A DNA stretch of 64,000 nt from Pseudoflavitalea sp. G-6-1-2 (GTDB taxonomy: Bacteria; Bacteroidota; Bacteroidia; Chitinophagales; Chitinophagaceae): the NCBI RefSeq assembly GCF_012927185.1, contig NZ_JABBGB010000002.1, forward strand, positions 1,674,001 through 1,738,000. The letters are read 5' to 3'. The position numbers and the translations under genes are program-made. The notes under the pieces are model-generated. The model was given only the letters and a program-made list of their open reading frames with translations, was not told where the DNA came from and searched no databases. Each line of letters begins with the position of its first letter. Within the stretch, counting starts at the first letter, position 1. Shown here in pieces: positions 35,958 to 44,772 of the stretch.

Positions 35958-37598
35958 TTACATCCCTACATTTTCTTTCACACCGGTGAAGATAGATTTC
36001 CAAATGAGATGAAAGAAAGAACGATGCGTATCGCGCTCGAAATGCACCTGCGCTGTTCTCACGTCTCCCTTCCTTCCGGGGTTTGATTTTTTGATTACGA
36101 TGCCTGCCACAAAGCTGGCGAGCTTTTTCTTATCGAGGGTTTTGTCCTCTTCATCTTTTTTCAGGAGGGCCACATCCAGATCATCGTAGAGGATGGTTAC
36201 GGGGCCATCAGTCCGGTAGTCGTTTCCTGTAAACGCAAACTTCAGACTGCGGATAGTGCCGCTCTCGATCTTCGCTAGTCCCATCGGAACTGCCAGTACA
36301 TTCACGGCTGTTGCCGGCATGCTGCCGAGCGATCCTTCAATGCTGAATTTGCCCTGCGCATCCAGCGGATAGAAACGTATCGACGCTTTAAGTGGCCCCT
36401 GATTCAGAAACTTCGATTGAAAATGCACCGTACATACAGGTGACTTTTTCAATACTGCCGTATCGTTGGTAAGATTGTTCACCTGCAAACTCACCGCATG
36501 AAATTGCACACTCCCGCTCTTTTCACTTTTTGCATTGCGTTCTTTGTATTCGATATAACTGTTGCTGAAGCTTGCAAACTTAATGTTCATCGGAAGTGCA
36601 AGTGTCATGAGTTGCTGATGTGGTAAATCTTTCAGGCGATTGCGGCCATCGTGGGGATAAGAGATATCGCGATAGATGCGGATCTGGCTTCCTCCCACCA
36701 TCATTGAATCTGCCTGGAAGGATTCGCGCATGAGCGAAGCCATATTCAGATTCACCAGTCGAATATCTTTTAGACTGATATCGAATCTGTCGGTGGCATA
36801 TTTGAATTGCTGCAAAAACTTTGTTTCGGATAGCCGGGGTTGAATATCAAATTTGGCAATACCCACACGCTGGCCGCGGGTATTGAAATCGATATCACGA
36901 AGCTTGAAATCATATAACTCTTTCTTATCCTTCCAGCTGGCCGATTTGCAAAGCAGTTCGGCATATTCTGAAAAGATGAATCTCGTAGTGTCTTTGCTGT
37001 GTATGCTGTCTACAGCAACGTTATAGAGATTGATGGCCACACTATCGAATTGCATCAGCTGTTTGCCATCGGAAAGGTTTCGCGTGATAACGGTGGCGTT
37101 TACAATCGAAACTGTATCGATAGCAATCTTTACAAGATTGCCCAGCAGCTGCTCATACATTTCTTTATCAGGAACACGTTTGAGTGAATCCGCGCCTTTG
37201 TTGGTGAAGAAAATTTCTATCTGTGGATTTTCGATCAGCACTTTCCCTGCTACAATTTCTTTTTGCAGTAACACCTTCGGCGTTTTGATGCCCGTAACTT
37301 TCATGGAAGGAAAATCAAGTTTTGCAATTACGGATGGTGCATTGGCAGAATGCGCCAATTCATTGTAACGAACCGTATCGGGTTGCAGCTGCAATTGTGT
37401 AACCGTTAAATTACCTCCTACTTCGTCGATATCTAGTTTATCGAATACGATGGCGTACATACCTCTGGATTTTCCATCCACGGCATCCTGCAAAGTAGAC
37501 CGCAGATAGTGCTTCTTGTAGTAACTCCATCCTGAAAAGAGCACGGCAATAAGAGCAAACAGCACAATGATCCAGGTAAATATTTTCTTCGACAGCAT
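35958..37598 (-). CDS. AsmA/DUF748-like membrane-anchored protein
   Basis: The product has 546 residues from ATG 37598 (MLSKKIFTWIIVLFALIAVLF, an N-terminal membrane helix). The long beta-rich remainder has short D-x-x-x-x-x-D and N-x-T-x-x-x-x-x-x repeats, similar in style to AsmA-type proteins. It may be related to lipid transport or envelope upkeep. It is convergent with tamL, with five bases between their stops. Confidence 0.6.
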   Translation of the reverse strand: MLSKKIFTWIIVLFALIAVLFSGWSYYKKHYLRSTLQDAVDGKSRGMYAIVFDKLDIDEVGGNLTVTQLQLQPDTVRYNELAHSANAPSVIAKLDFPSMKVTGIKTPKVLLQKEIVAGKVLIENPQIEIFFTNKGADSLKRVPDKEMYEQLLGNLVKIAIDTVSIVNATVITRNLSDGKQLMQFDSVAINLYNVAVDSIHSKDTTRFIFSEYAELLCKSASWKDKKELYDFKLRDIDFNTRGQRVGIAKFDIQPRLSETKFLQQFKYATDRFDISLKDIRLVNLNMASLMRESFQADSMMVGGSQIRIYRDISYPHDGRNRLKDLPHQQLMTLALPMNIKFASFSNSYIEYKERNAKSEKSGSVQFHAVSLQVNNLTNDTAVLKKSPVCTVHFQSKFLNQGPLKASIRFYPLDAQGKFSIEGSLGSMPATAVNVLAVPMGLAKIESGTIRSLKFAFTGNDYRTDGPVTILYDDLDVALLKKDEEDKTLDKKKLASFVAGIVIKKSNPGRKGDVRTAQVHFERDTHRSFFHLIWKSIFTGVKENVGM

Positions 37599-37820
37599 AG
37601 GTAAAAGATAAGGTAAAAAAATACCCGGAGAAGGCCATCCTCCGGGCTTATCGTTGGCATCATAGCCGCCAGAAAAGATTAAATTTTGATGAATCCTGCA
37701 GACAATTAGGTTGTCAAACCGGCAGTACAATATCGCTGCTGCCATTGGCAGGCATCAGATTGCCATAGTGGCAATTTACACAGGATATTTTTCCCGACAA
37801 GGGAATTGAGTAGCGTAAAA

Positions 37821-38327
37821 TTATGCCGCGGGCCGAAGGTTTAGAGCGTGATGTGGACGTGGTGTTGATTTGGTTCCCGAAAAGAAGTGCCACATCTCTT
37901 TCCACCAGTTGTTCCATTGCCGGTGGTGTTTGTGTTTCGATTCAAAATACTCGGCATGTTCCACTTTTACTTTTACCAGCAGTAGTTTCGACAGAGATGG
38001 AAGATCTACGTTGCCAGGCAATCCGATATAGTTGAGCATTTCATCTTTATCGGCGACAATCTGCGCCAGTCCTGATATCTTCAGGAAGAATGGTTTGCCT
38101 TTGCGATAGAAATCCAGCTTTGCAGGAAACTCCATGTCGTACTCTTCCATATATAAATCCGGGCGGTGAATGAAGAAACAAACCTGTCCTTCATTGTCTA
38201 TATTCAGCGCGGAAATGATACAGGTAGGTAATTTAAAAGCTTCATTGCTGGTGTTGGCAAATAATGCACTCCGGATCTCATGGATGCGATCCCGGAGAAA
38301 ATCCAGTTGTTGAATTTCACTTACCAT
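37821..38327 (-). CDS. Pyridoxamine 5'-phosphate oxidase-like FMN-binding protein
   Basis: This 168-residue protein has the split-barrel pattern of general stress protein 26/PNPOx-like flavoproteins: an F-K-L-P-T-C-I-I-S start strand, FFIHRPDLYMEEYDMEFPAKLDFYRKG, and an AQIVADKDEML segment. The C-terminus is His-, Arg- and Trp-rich. Such proteins bind FMN or heme and act in stress. Substrate is unknown. Confidence 0.7.
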   Translation of the reverse strand: MVSEIQQLDFLRDRIHEIRSALFANTSNEAFKLPTCIISALNIDNEGQVCFFIHRPDLYMEEYDMEFPAKLDFYRKGKPFFLKISGLAQIVADKDEMLNYIGLPGNVDLPSLSKLLLVKVKVEHAEYFESKHKHHRQWNNWWKEMWHFFSGTKSTPRPHHALNLRPAA

Positions 38328-38439
38328 AACCGTTCCTTTAGTGTATACTTTTCAAAAGGCATGCCCAATCTTTTGAGTTACCACTAAATGGTATTTTCCG
38401 AAGCTAACAGTGCCTGATACAGGAATATGCTCATTACAG

Positions 38440-38454
38440 TGGTACTGCTTTTGC
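38440..38454 (+). promoter_or_regulatory. Sigma-54 promoter-like site
   Basis: TGGTAC (38440-38445), five bases, TTGC (38451-38454) match the -24/-12 consensus TGGCAC-N5-TTGC with one change. The invariant GG and GC are at the right distance. The rpoN gene is in this window. The next gene, a stress protein, starts about 336 bases downstream, leaving a long leader, so the assignment is not secure. Confidence 0.45.
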
Positions 38455-38730
38455 TGGTATCTGTATCCGTAAAAAATGGCATTGTGACAGTAATGCACAC
38501 TTGTTCGTAGACAACTATCTACACCCCACTTTGAGATAAATAATGTAACTGATGTAAGTACAGTTACTTAGTCTCCAAAGCAGCCGTGGCATTGAATTTT
38601 TAATGATTGTGTAAAGCATAATTTCTCTTTCAACCAGGGTGTTCACAACGCAAGAAGTGATCTGAGAGTAAACCTGAAAGAACCTGATCTGGATAATGCC
38701 AGCGAAGGAAGATACAAGGAGAAAATATGT

Positions 38731-38758
38731 ACAAGCCTCCGTGAAAGCGGAGGCTTGT
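38731..38758 (+). promoter_or_regulatory. Stable hairpin in the leader of the DUF892 gene
   Basis: ACAAGCCTCCG (38731-38741) pairs perfectly with CGGAGGCTTGT (38748-38758) around a six-base loop. There is no T run directly after it, and the ATG follows 32 bases on. It may stabilise the transcript, attenuate, or end transcripts coming from upstream. Confidence 0.55.
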
Positions 38759-38790
38759 CTTCCACTTATTTATTTTATCAACAATCTCAA

Positions 38791-39435
38791 ATGGAAAAGA
38801 AAAATTCAGCCAATAAAGCTTCGCATTCTTCAGAAAACGGTAAAGACACTACACTTGCAAAATCAAGGAGTAACGGAAAACCAGGTAGCGAAATGAAATC
38901 AGCAAACAACTCAGCAACGAAGGCTCCAAAGATGGATGAAATGCTGAGCAAACTGTTCATCGATCAGCTGCGCGACATTTACTATGCTGAAAAGCTACTG
39001 GCAAAATCATTGAATAAACTGGCCAAAGCTGCCACTACTGAAGAACTCAAAGATGCGCTCACAGATCACCAGGCAGAAACAGAAACCCATGTAAAAAGGC
39101 TTGAAAAGGTTTTTGATATACTGGGCAAACAGGCAAAAGCCAAAAGATGTGATGCCATGGATGGGTTGAAGAAAGAAGCCGACAGCATTGTTGCTGATAC
39201 AGAAGCAGGATCTTTTACCCGCGATGTAGGCATCATTATCGCTGCACAAAAAGTAGAACATTATGAGATCGCCTCTTACGGCTGCCTCACCCAACTCGCC
39301 AGAACATTCGGTATGGAAAAAATAGCCTCCTTGCTGCATCAGACGCTTGAGGAAGAAAAAGCCGCCGATGAAACGCTTACCAGTATTGCAGAGAACAATA
39401 TCAACATGGAAGCCGCACAGGAAGAAGAAGCATAG
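38791..39435 (+). CDS. DUF892 (YciF/YciE-type) ferritin-like stress protein
   Basis: The product has 214 residues from ATG 38791. The first about 50 are a K/S/N-rich disordered tail. The YciE/YciF ferritin-like four-helix domain follows (MLSKLFIDQLRDIYYAEKLLAKSLNKLAKAA...HQAETETHVKRLEKVF...AAQKVEHYEIASYG..LEEEKAADETL), with E and H residues spaced for a di-iron site. The family is induced by desiccation and stress in several bacteria. The N-terminal tail is longer than usual. Confidence 0.88.
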   Translation: MEKKNSANKASHSSENGKDTTLAKSRSNGKPGSEMKSANNSATKAPKMDEMLSKLFIDQLRDIYYAEKLLAKSLNKLAKAATTEELKDALTDHQAETETHVKRLEKVFDILGKQAKAKRCDAMDGLKKEADSIVADTEAGSFTRDVGIIIAAQKVEHYEIASYGCLTQLARTFGMEKIASLLHQTLEEEKAADETLTSIAENNINMEAAQEEEA

Positions 39436-39496
39436 TTTCATCATCCGCCAACTATCCACTCAACTCGCTATAGGTTATGGGCTTGAATAGAGAAAC

Positions 39497-39524
39497 AGTC
39501 AGATCAGTTTGGTCTGACTTTTTT
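39497..39524 (+). terminator. Terminator after DUF892 gene
   Basis: Stem AGTCAGA (39497-39503) pairs with TCTGACT (39513-39519), and the T run continues to 39524. It lies 62 bases after the DUF892 stop and 23 before the next ATG. Confidence 0.7.
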
Positions 39525-39546
39525 ATTGCACTTCAAAAGTTCTGTC

Positions 39547-40017
39547 ATGAAAAAGAATAATAAATCAAAACGTTTTGCACGCATCGCTTCTAAAGTCACC
39601 AAAGCAACTGGTAGTCCATATGCCTTCCTCGCCGCTTTTGTGGTGATCATCATATGGGCCTTGCTCGGCCCTGTATTTGGCTACTCCGATACCTGGCAGT
39701 TGGTGATCAATACCGGAACAACCATCATCACATTTCTGATGGTATTTGTAATTCAGCAGTCGCAGAACAGAGATACAACGGCCATTCAACTTAAATTGAA
39801 TGAGCTGATCGCCTGCAACGCCGCCGCCAGCAACCGTTTGGTGGATATTGAAGATCTCACGGAAGAAGAGCTCGCAGTGATCAAGAAGTTCTACATAAAG
39901 CTGTCTAAACTGGCTGAAAAAGAAACCAACCTGCACGCTACGCACAGCCTCGACGAAGCCACCGATAACCAGCAACGAAAACTGAAGCACAGCCCTTCAG
40001 TGGTCAATAAAAAATAA
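39547..40017 (+). CDS. Low-affinity iron permease-like membrane protein
   Basis: The product has 156 residues from ATG 39547. The iron-permease family pattern is seen: TGSPYAFLAAFVVIIIWALLGP, then WQLVINTGTTIITFLMVFVIQQSQNRDTTAIQLKLNELI. It has two membrane helices and a polar, partly disordered C-terminus. The name comes from fungal relatives; bacterial function is not established, and small stress-related channels are likely. Confidence 0.8.
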   Translation: MKKNNKSKRFARIASKVTKATGSPYAFLAAFVVIIIWALLGPVFGYSDTWQLVINTGTTIITFLMVFVIQQSQNRDTTAIQLKLNELIACNAAASNRLVDIEDLTEEELAVIKKFYIKLSKLAEKETNLHATHSLDEATDNQQRKLKHSPSVVNKK

Positions 40018-40051
40018 GCTGTGTCTCTTCCCGCGAAGATAGACACAGCTT
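40017..40051. terminator. Bidirectional hairpin between convergent genes
   Basis: AAGCTGTGTCT (40017-40027) pairs with AGACACAGCTT (40041-40051). It lies between the convergent genes ending at 40017 and 40104. T and A runs are short, so strength is uncertain. Confidence 0.6.
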
Positions 40052-40103
40052 TATGGTAGTCTTCATAGCGATTACCTGTATAGAATACTTATGCCATTCG
40101 ATC

Positions 40104-40427
40104 TTACATGCTGCGCTTGGAACTGCTGGCAGCGCGTTTGCGAGGAGCAGCTTTCTTGCGTGGCGCAGCTTTTCCGGCCGTTTTTCTTGTAGCGGATTTC
40201 TTCGTCGCAGACTTTCTTGTAGCAGCCTTCTTCGATGCCGCTTTTTTCTTAGGTGGAGGCACTTTCGCACCTTTCTCCCTTGCTTCAGATAATCCGATAG
40301 CAATGGCTTGCTTATCACTGGTTACTTTTCCGCCCCTTCCTCCGGGGCCGCTGCGCAATGTTCCTTTGTTCTTTCTTTTCATAGCGCTTTCCACAGATTT
40401 GGAAGCGCCTTTTGAATAGCTGGGCAT
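40104..40427 (-). CDS. DUF6496 protein with histone-H1-like tail
   Basis: The product has 107 residues. The N-terminal 55 residues (MPSYSKGASKSVESAMKR..GTLRSG, then KQAIAIGLSEAREKGAKVP) match the DUF6496 pattern. The C-terminal half is an Ala-Lys-Arg tail with repeated KKAATRKSATKK-like units, like histone H1 and LigD linkers. It is probably a DNA-binding basic protein of the stress set. Confidence 0.75.
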   Translation of the reverse strand: MPSYSKGASKSVESAMKRKNKGTLRSGPGGRGGKVTSDKQAIAIGLSEAREKGAKVPPPKKKAASKKAATRKSATKKSATRKTAGKAAPRKKAAPRKRAASSSKRSM

Positions 40428-40634
40428 GATGTAAATGTTTTAGTCAATAAATATTTTTCTCATGCAACTGAGATTATTTGCTGTAATTCCTGTGCCAGGC
40501 CCCGGTTCAGCTTTATCACCATATGCAAACGGAGAGCGTGTAGCAAACTCTACACCACACCTGCATCCCAACAAATTGAGCGGTGGTATCATTTTTTTAA
40601 TCTTACTCATATTACAAACGCAAAAACAAACATT

Positions 40635-41102
40635 ATGCAAAATAATCAGGACCTGGCGGATGTTCTCAACGACCTCATCCGAATCAACAACGACAGAATA
40701 AATGGATATGAAAACGCCATCAAAGAAGTAAAGGATGCCGATGAAGACCTCAAAGGAATTTTCAGAAGAATGATCAACGAAAGCCAGCAACACAAAACAG
40801 AGCTGGCGCAGGAAGTAAGAAAAACAGGAGGCGATCCGGTTGAAGATGGTACCACTGCATCCGGAAAGATCTATCGTGCATGGATGGGTGTAAAAGCAAC
40901 ATTCACCGGCAAAGACAGACATAGTGTATTGGCCAGTTGCGAATTCGGTGAAGATGCCGCTCAGAAAGCATATCAGCAGGCACTTGAAGATGAAGCAACT
41001 GCCGGTGCCAACGTCAGGCTTCTCATCACCAAACAAAAAAACACCCTCAAAGAGTCACATGATCTGATCAAAAAGTACCGTAATATGCGGGCAGCTATCT
41101 GA
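40635..41102 (+). CDS. DUF2383 four-helix stress protein
   Basis: The product has 155 residues. The PA2169/DUF2383 pattern is clear: LADVLNDLIRINNDRINGYENAIKEV, then RRMINESQQHKTELAQEV, GKIYRAWMGVK and LEDEATAGANVRLLITKQ. It is predicted to be an up-down four-helix bundle with E and H residues as in ferritin-like folds. The family is known from stress and dormancy-like contexts; no reaction is established. Confidence 0.85.
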   Translation: MQNNQDLADVLNDLIRINNDRINGYENAIKEVKDADEDLKGIFRRMINESQQHKTELAQEVRKTGGDPVEDGTTASGKIYRAWMGVKATFTGKDRHSVLASCEFGEDAAQKAYQQALEDEATAGANVRLLITKQKNTLKESHDLIKKYRNMRAAI

Positions 41103-41142
41103 AACACAAACACTAAATCAATTGTTCAAAAAAGCATATAAT

Positions 41143-41721
41143 ATGAAAGCACTCTCTTATATTTCTATCGGTCTGTTTCTCTCAATGGCAATACTGAGTT
41201 CCTGTGGCGAATCTGCACAACGTCAGTCGCCCGAAAGCAAAGAAAGAGCAGAGAAACAGAATGAAGCGAAATTCAATACAGACACCAGCGAGCACAATGC
41301 ACAATTTGTGGTGAACGCTGCATCCGGCAACCTCGCTGAAATTCAGCTGGCAGAACTGGCTGTACAAAAATCTCCCAATGCGGAAATAAAAGAAATAGCC
41401 AAGATGCTGGTGAATGATCACACTGCCGCGCTGAACGATCTTAAAACCATCGCTTCCAGAAAGAACATCAGCATCCCTGCAGAACTGACTGATGCAGCCA
41501 AAGATCAGTTGCAGAAACTCACTAATGAAAAACCGACAGAGTTCGATAAATCGTGGACCAGCCAACTGATGGAGAAACACCAGCAAACCATCAGCGATTA
41601 TGAAGCAGCGCTCGGCACAGTAACCGATCCGGATATTCAGAACTGGATCAATATCGTACTCCCGAAGATCAGAACGCACCACGATAAATTAATGGCCATG
41701 AATACAAGGATCAAAAAGTAA
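41143..41721 (+). CDS. DUF4142 lipoprotein
   Basis: The product has 192 residues from ATG 41143; a TTG at 41122 is less likely. A signal peptide and lipobox (FLSMAILSSC) are followed by a charged linker and the DUF4142 ferritin-like helical domain (FVVNAASGNLAEIQLAELAVQKS, KEIAKMLVNDHTAALNDLKTIA). It lies 40 bases after the DUF2383 gene and is probably transcribed with it. A role in stress is inferred from neighbours and family. Confidence 0.88.
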   Translation: MKALSYISIGLFLSMAILSSCGESAQRQSPESKERAEKQNEAKFNTDTSEHNAQFVVNAASGNLAEIQLAELAVQKSPNAEIKEIAKMLVNDHTAALNDLKTIASRKNISIPAELTDAAKDQLQKLTNEKPTEFDKSWTSQLMEKHQQTISDYEAALGTVTDPDIQNWINIVLPKIRTHHDKLMAMNTRIKK

Positions 41722-41756
41722 ACTGAACATTTTACCAAGGCACATTGGATTATAGA

Positions 41757-41793
41757 AAAGGGACTGGTTTCTACCAGCCCCTTCAGTTTTTTT
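41757..41793 (+). terminator. Terminator after the DUF4142 gene
   Basis: AAGGG-A-CTGGT (41758-41768) pairs with ACCAG-C-CCCTT (41773-41783) with one A/C mismatch, and a T run ends at 41793. It closes the DUF2383-DUF4142 unit. Confidence 0.75.
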
Positions 41794-41851
41794 GCCCTGT
41801 TTGTTCAATGCTCCTGGCATAACATTAGTACCGGTACACAAAAGGCTACAT

Positions 41852-42142
41852 ATGAAAATTCTAAACAAAACGGGATTTATCATCGGCATCATCAGCACCA
41901 TACTTATTTTCTTAGGATTATCCATGATGCAGAAAGACTACTATTATGGTGAATACATCATGTACTTCGGATTTATCGTAGCAGGAATTGTTTGGATATG
42001 GTCAATATGGGATGTGATCTTCGCCGATGATCTCAAAGGATTTCAGAAAACCTTCTGGCTCATCCTCACCGTATCTGTACCGGTTATGGGAGGAATGCTT
42101 TTTTACATGATGCATCAGAAAAAAGGAAAGATCGTTACATGA
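41852..42142 (+). CDS. PLDc_N-like small membrane protein
   Basis: The product has 96 residues from ATG 41852. It has three hydrophobic segments (FIIGIISTILIFLGLSMM, YFGFIVAGIVWIWSIWDVIF, LILTVSVPVMGGMLFYMM). The I-W-S-I-W-D-V-I-F-A-D-D pattern and the P-V-M-G-x-x-x-x-x-M/Y end recall the PLDc_N transmembrane domain found alone or before phospholipase D. No catalytic HKD motif is present. Function is unknown. Confidence 0.6.
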   Translation: MKILNKTGFIIGIISTILIFLGLSMMQKDYYYGEYIMYFGFIVAGIVWIWSIWDVIFADDLKGFQKTFWLILTVSVPVMGGMLFYMMHQKKGKIVT

Positions 42143-42149
42143 TTTCTTT

Positions 42150-43076
42150 CTACTTTTCGATATTCTTCAGACAGGTCTTCAGATTATTTCCTTCTTTCAG
42201 TACCATGTAAAAAATATCACCCAGCTTCTTTACCCGCTTTTCGATATTGTGAATGGTGAACTGGCTGGGATGCAATCCTGCCTTTACTTCTTTCCAGAGA
42301 AGTGGCGTTGAAACAGTGGCGCCTTCACGTGGACGAATGCTGTAAGCCGACGCCAGTGTTTGTCCTTTTGAGTTTTGCAGAAAATCCACATAGATCTTAT
42401 TGCCGCGTTTTTTGAGCGATCGTTCAACGGAAGTGAGTCCGGGTAACATCTCCGTTACCATCGTGGCTACTATCCTTCCGAACTCACGCGCAATCTCATA
42501 CTCGTATTTATTGCCAAGTGGCATGTAAATGTGAATACCTGTTGCACCAGAGGTTTTGGCATAAGTGACTGCGCCTGCTCTGGACAACACTTCTTCCACT
42601 GCCTGTGCAACTGTGATCACCTGATCGAAAGTATTTTTAGGTGACGGATCGATATCGATGATCAGGTAAGTAGGTTTCTCCGGACTGCGTGTGGTGGAGT
42701 TCCACGGATTCATTTCAATGCAACCCAGATTAGCCAGATAGATCAGCGTTGCCTTGTTATTGCAGACGATATAGTCCACTGTTTTATTGGAAGAAGTGGA
42801 GAATTCAGGATAGGTCTTGATCCATTTGGGCGTATTCTCGCCGGCATCTTTGTGATAGAATCCTTTTTCATTGATGCCATTTGGATTACGCAAAAGATTC
42901 AGCGGCCTGTCTTTGAGATAAGGCAGAATTACGGGCGCCATCATATCGTAATATGCGATCACATCGCCTTTGGTGATCTTGTCTTTGGGAAAATAGATCT
43001 TGTTCACATTACTCAACGTAAGCTGATGGCGATCTACCGTTACGAGTGCAGATGTATTTTCTGTGGATGCTTTCAT
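42150..43076 (-). CDS. ligD-POL: LigD polymerase/primase domain protein (separate gene)
   Basis: The product has 308 residues, the polymerase unit of bacterial NHEJ ligase D, as a stand-alone protein. The catalytic Asp pair is in YLIIDIDPSP, and SGATGIHIYMPL carries the conserved His. The start LTLSNVNKIYFPKDKITKGDVIAYYD is that of the fused POL module. It fills gaps and adds nucleotides at breaks. Its ATG overlaps the stop of the ligase gene (ATGA), so they are co-translated. It keeps the PE-LIG-POL order. Confidence 0.92.
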   Translation of the reverse strand: MKASTENTSALVTVDRHQLTLSNVNKIYFPKDKITKGDVIAYYDMMAPVILPYLKDRPLNLLRNPNGINEKGFYHKDAGENTPKWIKTYPEFSTSSNKTVDYIVCNNKATLIYLANLGCIEMNPWNSTTRSPEKPTYLIIDIDPSPKNTFDQVITVAQAVEEVLSRAGAVTYAKTSGATGIHIYMPLGNKYEYEIAREFGRIVATMVTEMLPGLTSVERSLKKRGNKIYVDFLQNSKGQTLASAYSIRPREGATVSTPLLWKEVKAGLHPSQFTIHNIEKRVKKLGDIFYMVLKEGNNLKTCLKNIEK

Positions 43077-44059
43077 TTGTCGTTGTTTTTGATCACTTCT
43101 TTGGCTGATTTATCGCTTCGAAGTCCGAGGAATACCGGGTGCCGGAGTATCCCCTCCCGCGTTTTCTCGGTGAACTTCACTTCGCAGACCAGTTTTGGCC
43201 TGAGCCAGGTAACAGGTGCATTTACTTTTATCTTTTCTTCAAACGGGCTCTCAGCCTGCTTCAGCTGCTGCATCTGGTTATACATTTCTTTGAGTGTGGA
43301 AAATGTAAAACCTGTACCTGTATGCCCGATGTATTGCAGTTTGTTGCGTTTGTAGTTTCCGAGGATCAATGCACCAAAATATTTTCGGCTGCCTCTGGGA
43401 GACGTGTATCCGGCAATGATGGCTTCTTCACTGTTATGGTTCTTTATCTTGAGCCAGTTGCGTGTACGCGTGCCTGCCTCATATTCACTGTCGGCTTTCT
43501 TTGCTATGATGCCTTCCATATCGAGCTTCACAGCATGTTTGAAGAACTGTTTACCTTTTGCTTCCACATGATCGGAATACTGTAGAATGTCTCCCTTGTA
43601 CTTCGATAATAGATTTTGCAGCAGTTCCTTCCGGTTGATCAGTGGCAGATGACGAATATCTTCGCCATTCAGCGAAAGCAGATCGAAAATGTAATATCGG
43701 ATCGGAAGCTCCGGATGTTGGTCGTACTCCTGCAGCAATTGAAAACGGGATCTTCCTTTTTCATCAGTCACTACTATTTCTCCATCGAGAATACAGTTGT
43801 GTTTCAGTTGCATGATAGCGCTCACTACAAGCGGATATTTCTGCATGAACGAAAGTCCGTTCCGTGAATAGAGTTTCAGTTTTTTATCCTGCCATTCAGC
43901 CACAGCGCGGTATCCATCCCATTTGATCTCGAACAGCCAGTCGGGGCCGTCGAAAGGTTCATCAACGAGCGTAGCCAGCATGGGTTTGATGTACCGCGTG
44001 TATTTCCGGGTATTGTCAACTTTGTTGGCCTTGGCGGTATCAGCTTTTTTTACCGGCAT
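43073..44059 (-). CDS. ligD-LIG: ATP-dependent DNA ligase, LigD ligase domain (separate gene)
   Basis: The product has 328 residues: nucleotidyltransferase plus OB fold of LigD. Motif I, with the adenylated Lys, is in FEIKWDGYRA; motif III is IRYYIFDLLSLNGED and motif IV is KLDMEGIIAKKADS. The C-terminal LRPKLVCEVKFTEKTREGILRHPVFLGLRSDK matches the LigD end. It seals the break after processing. It overlaps the end of the phosphoesterase gene by 20 bases. Confidence 0.94.
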   Translation of the reverse strand: MPVKKADTAKANKVDNTRKYTRYIKPMLATLVDEPFDGPDWLFEIKWDGYRAVAEWQDKKLKLYSRNGLSFMQKYPLVVSAIMQLKHNCILDGEIVVTDEKGRSRFQLLQEYDQHPELPIRYYIFDLLSLNGEDIRHLPLINRKELLQNLLSKYKGDILQYSDHVEAKGKQFFKHAVKLDMEGIIAKKADSEYEAGTRTRNWLKIKNHNSEEAIIAGYTSPRGSRKYFGALILGNYKRNKLQYIGHTGTGFTFSTLKEMYNQMQQLKQAESPFEEKIKVNAPVTWLRPKLVCEVKFTEKTREGILRHPVFLGLRSDKSAKEVIKNNDK

Positions 44060-44747
44060 AAGTTCGTGTGGCTGCTTTCTTTTTCGGGGCGGATTTGGAA
44101 GTGGCTCTGCTGGCTGACTTACGGACTGTTTTGGATGCAGACTTGCGCGGCGCTTTGGCAGCAGCTTTCGGAGCTGCTTTGCCGGCCTTGCTCTTCGTGG
44201 CTTTTGCTGGTTTGTCTTTTCTGAATTTTTCTGGATTGAAAACAGTCTTCACAGCATACTCATCTTTGTGTTTGATGAGCAGCCAGTTCTTATCATCATC
44301 TTTCAATCGGACGATCACGAATTCTCCGGCAAGTATATTTCCCTGGATCACAAATTTCAGTTCTCCGTTTTTGAGCGCCTGCAATGCCTGCCGTTCGGAA
44401 ATGGGTTCGATATTCGCATTCACCGGAATGAAATTTCCTTTATCCCAGATCTCTACCTCTCCTGCTCCGTAATTGCCTTCGGGAATTGTTCCATGGAAAG
44501 TGATGTAATCCGAAGGATGATCTTCCACATGCACTGCCAATCGCTTATCGTTGGGATTCATGGAAGGACCTTTGGGAACTGCCCAGCTTTTGAGCACACC
44601 GCCCAGTTCGAGCCGAAAATCGTAGTGCAGTCTGGTTGCATCGTGGCGTTGCACAACAAACCGGAAATGATCGCCCATCGTGTGTTTACGTGCCGATGGC
44701 TCCGGCGTATTCTTGAAATTACGCTTAGCATTATATTCTTTCAGCAT
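44040..44747 (-). CDS. ligD-PE: LigD 3'-phosphoesterase domain protein with basic tail (separate gene)
   Basis: The product has 235 residues. The PE domain is clear: GDHFRFVVQRHDATRLHYDFRLELGGVLKSWAVPKGPS with the catalytic HDATRLHYD and metal-binding His, then HVEDHPSDYITFHGTIPEGNYGAGEVEIWD. After about residue 165 a K/A/S/R tail (KAAPKAAAKAPRKSAS) serves as linker or DNA clamp. In fused LigD this domain cleans 3' ends and precedes the ligase. It starts 25 bases after the Ku gene. Confidence 0.92.
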   Translation of the reverse strand: MLKEYNAKRNFKNTPEPSARKHTMGDHFRFVVQRHDATRLHYDFRLELGGVLKSWAVPKGPSMNPNDKRLAVHVEDHPSDYITFHGTIPEGNYGAGEVEIWDKGNFIPVNANIEPISERQALQALKNGELKFVIQGNILAGEFVIVRLKDDDKNWLLIKHKDEYAVKTVFNPEKFRKDKPAKATKSKAGKAAPKAAAKAPRKSASKTVRKSASRATSKSAPKKKAATRTYAGKKS

Positions 44748-44772
44748 GAGAGATCAGTTTATGATGAACAGA

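Larger units (their letters stand above)
38328..38790 (+). other. Long regulatory region upstream of the DUF892 gene
   Basis: No gene is seen. The region contains the sigma-54-like site at 38440-38454 and a perfect hairpin just before the ATG at 38791 (38731-38758). The short frame at 38696-38896 is not convincing. Confidence 0.5.

Noticed and set aside
37714-37917. Minus-strand frame with CVNCHYGN, a CxxCH heme-like motif
   Set aside because: It overlaps the end of the PNPOx-like gene in another frame and has no cytochrome fold around the motif. It may be a decayed end, but nothing else supports it.
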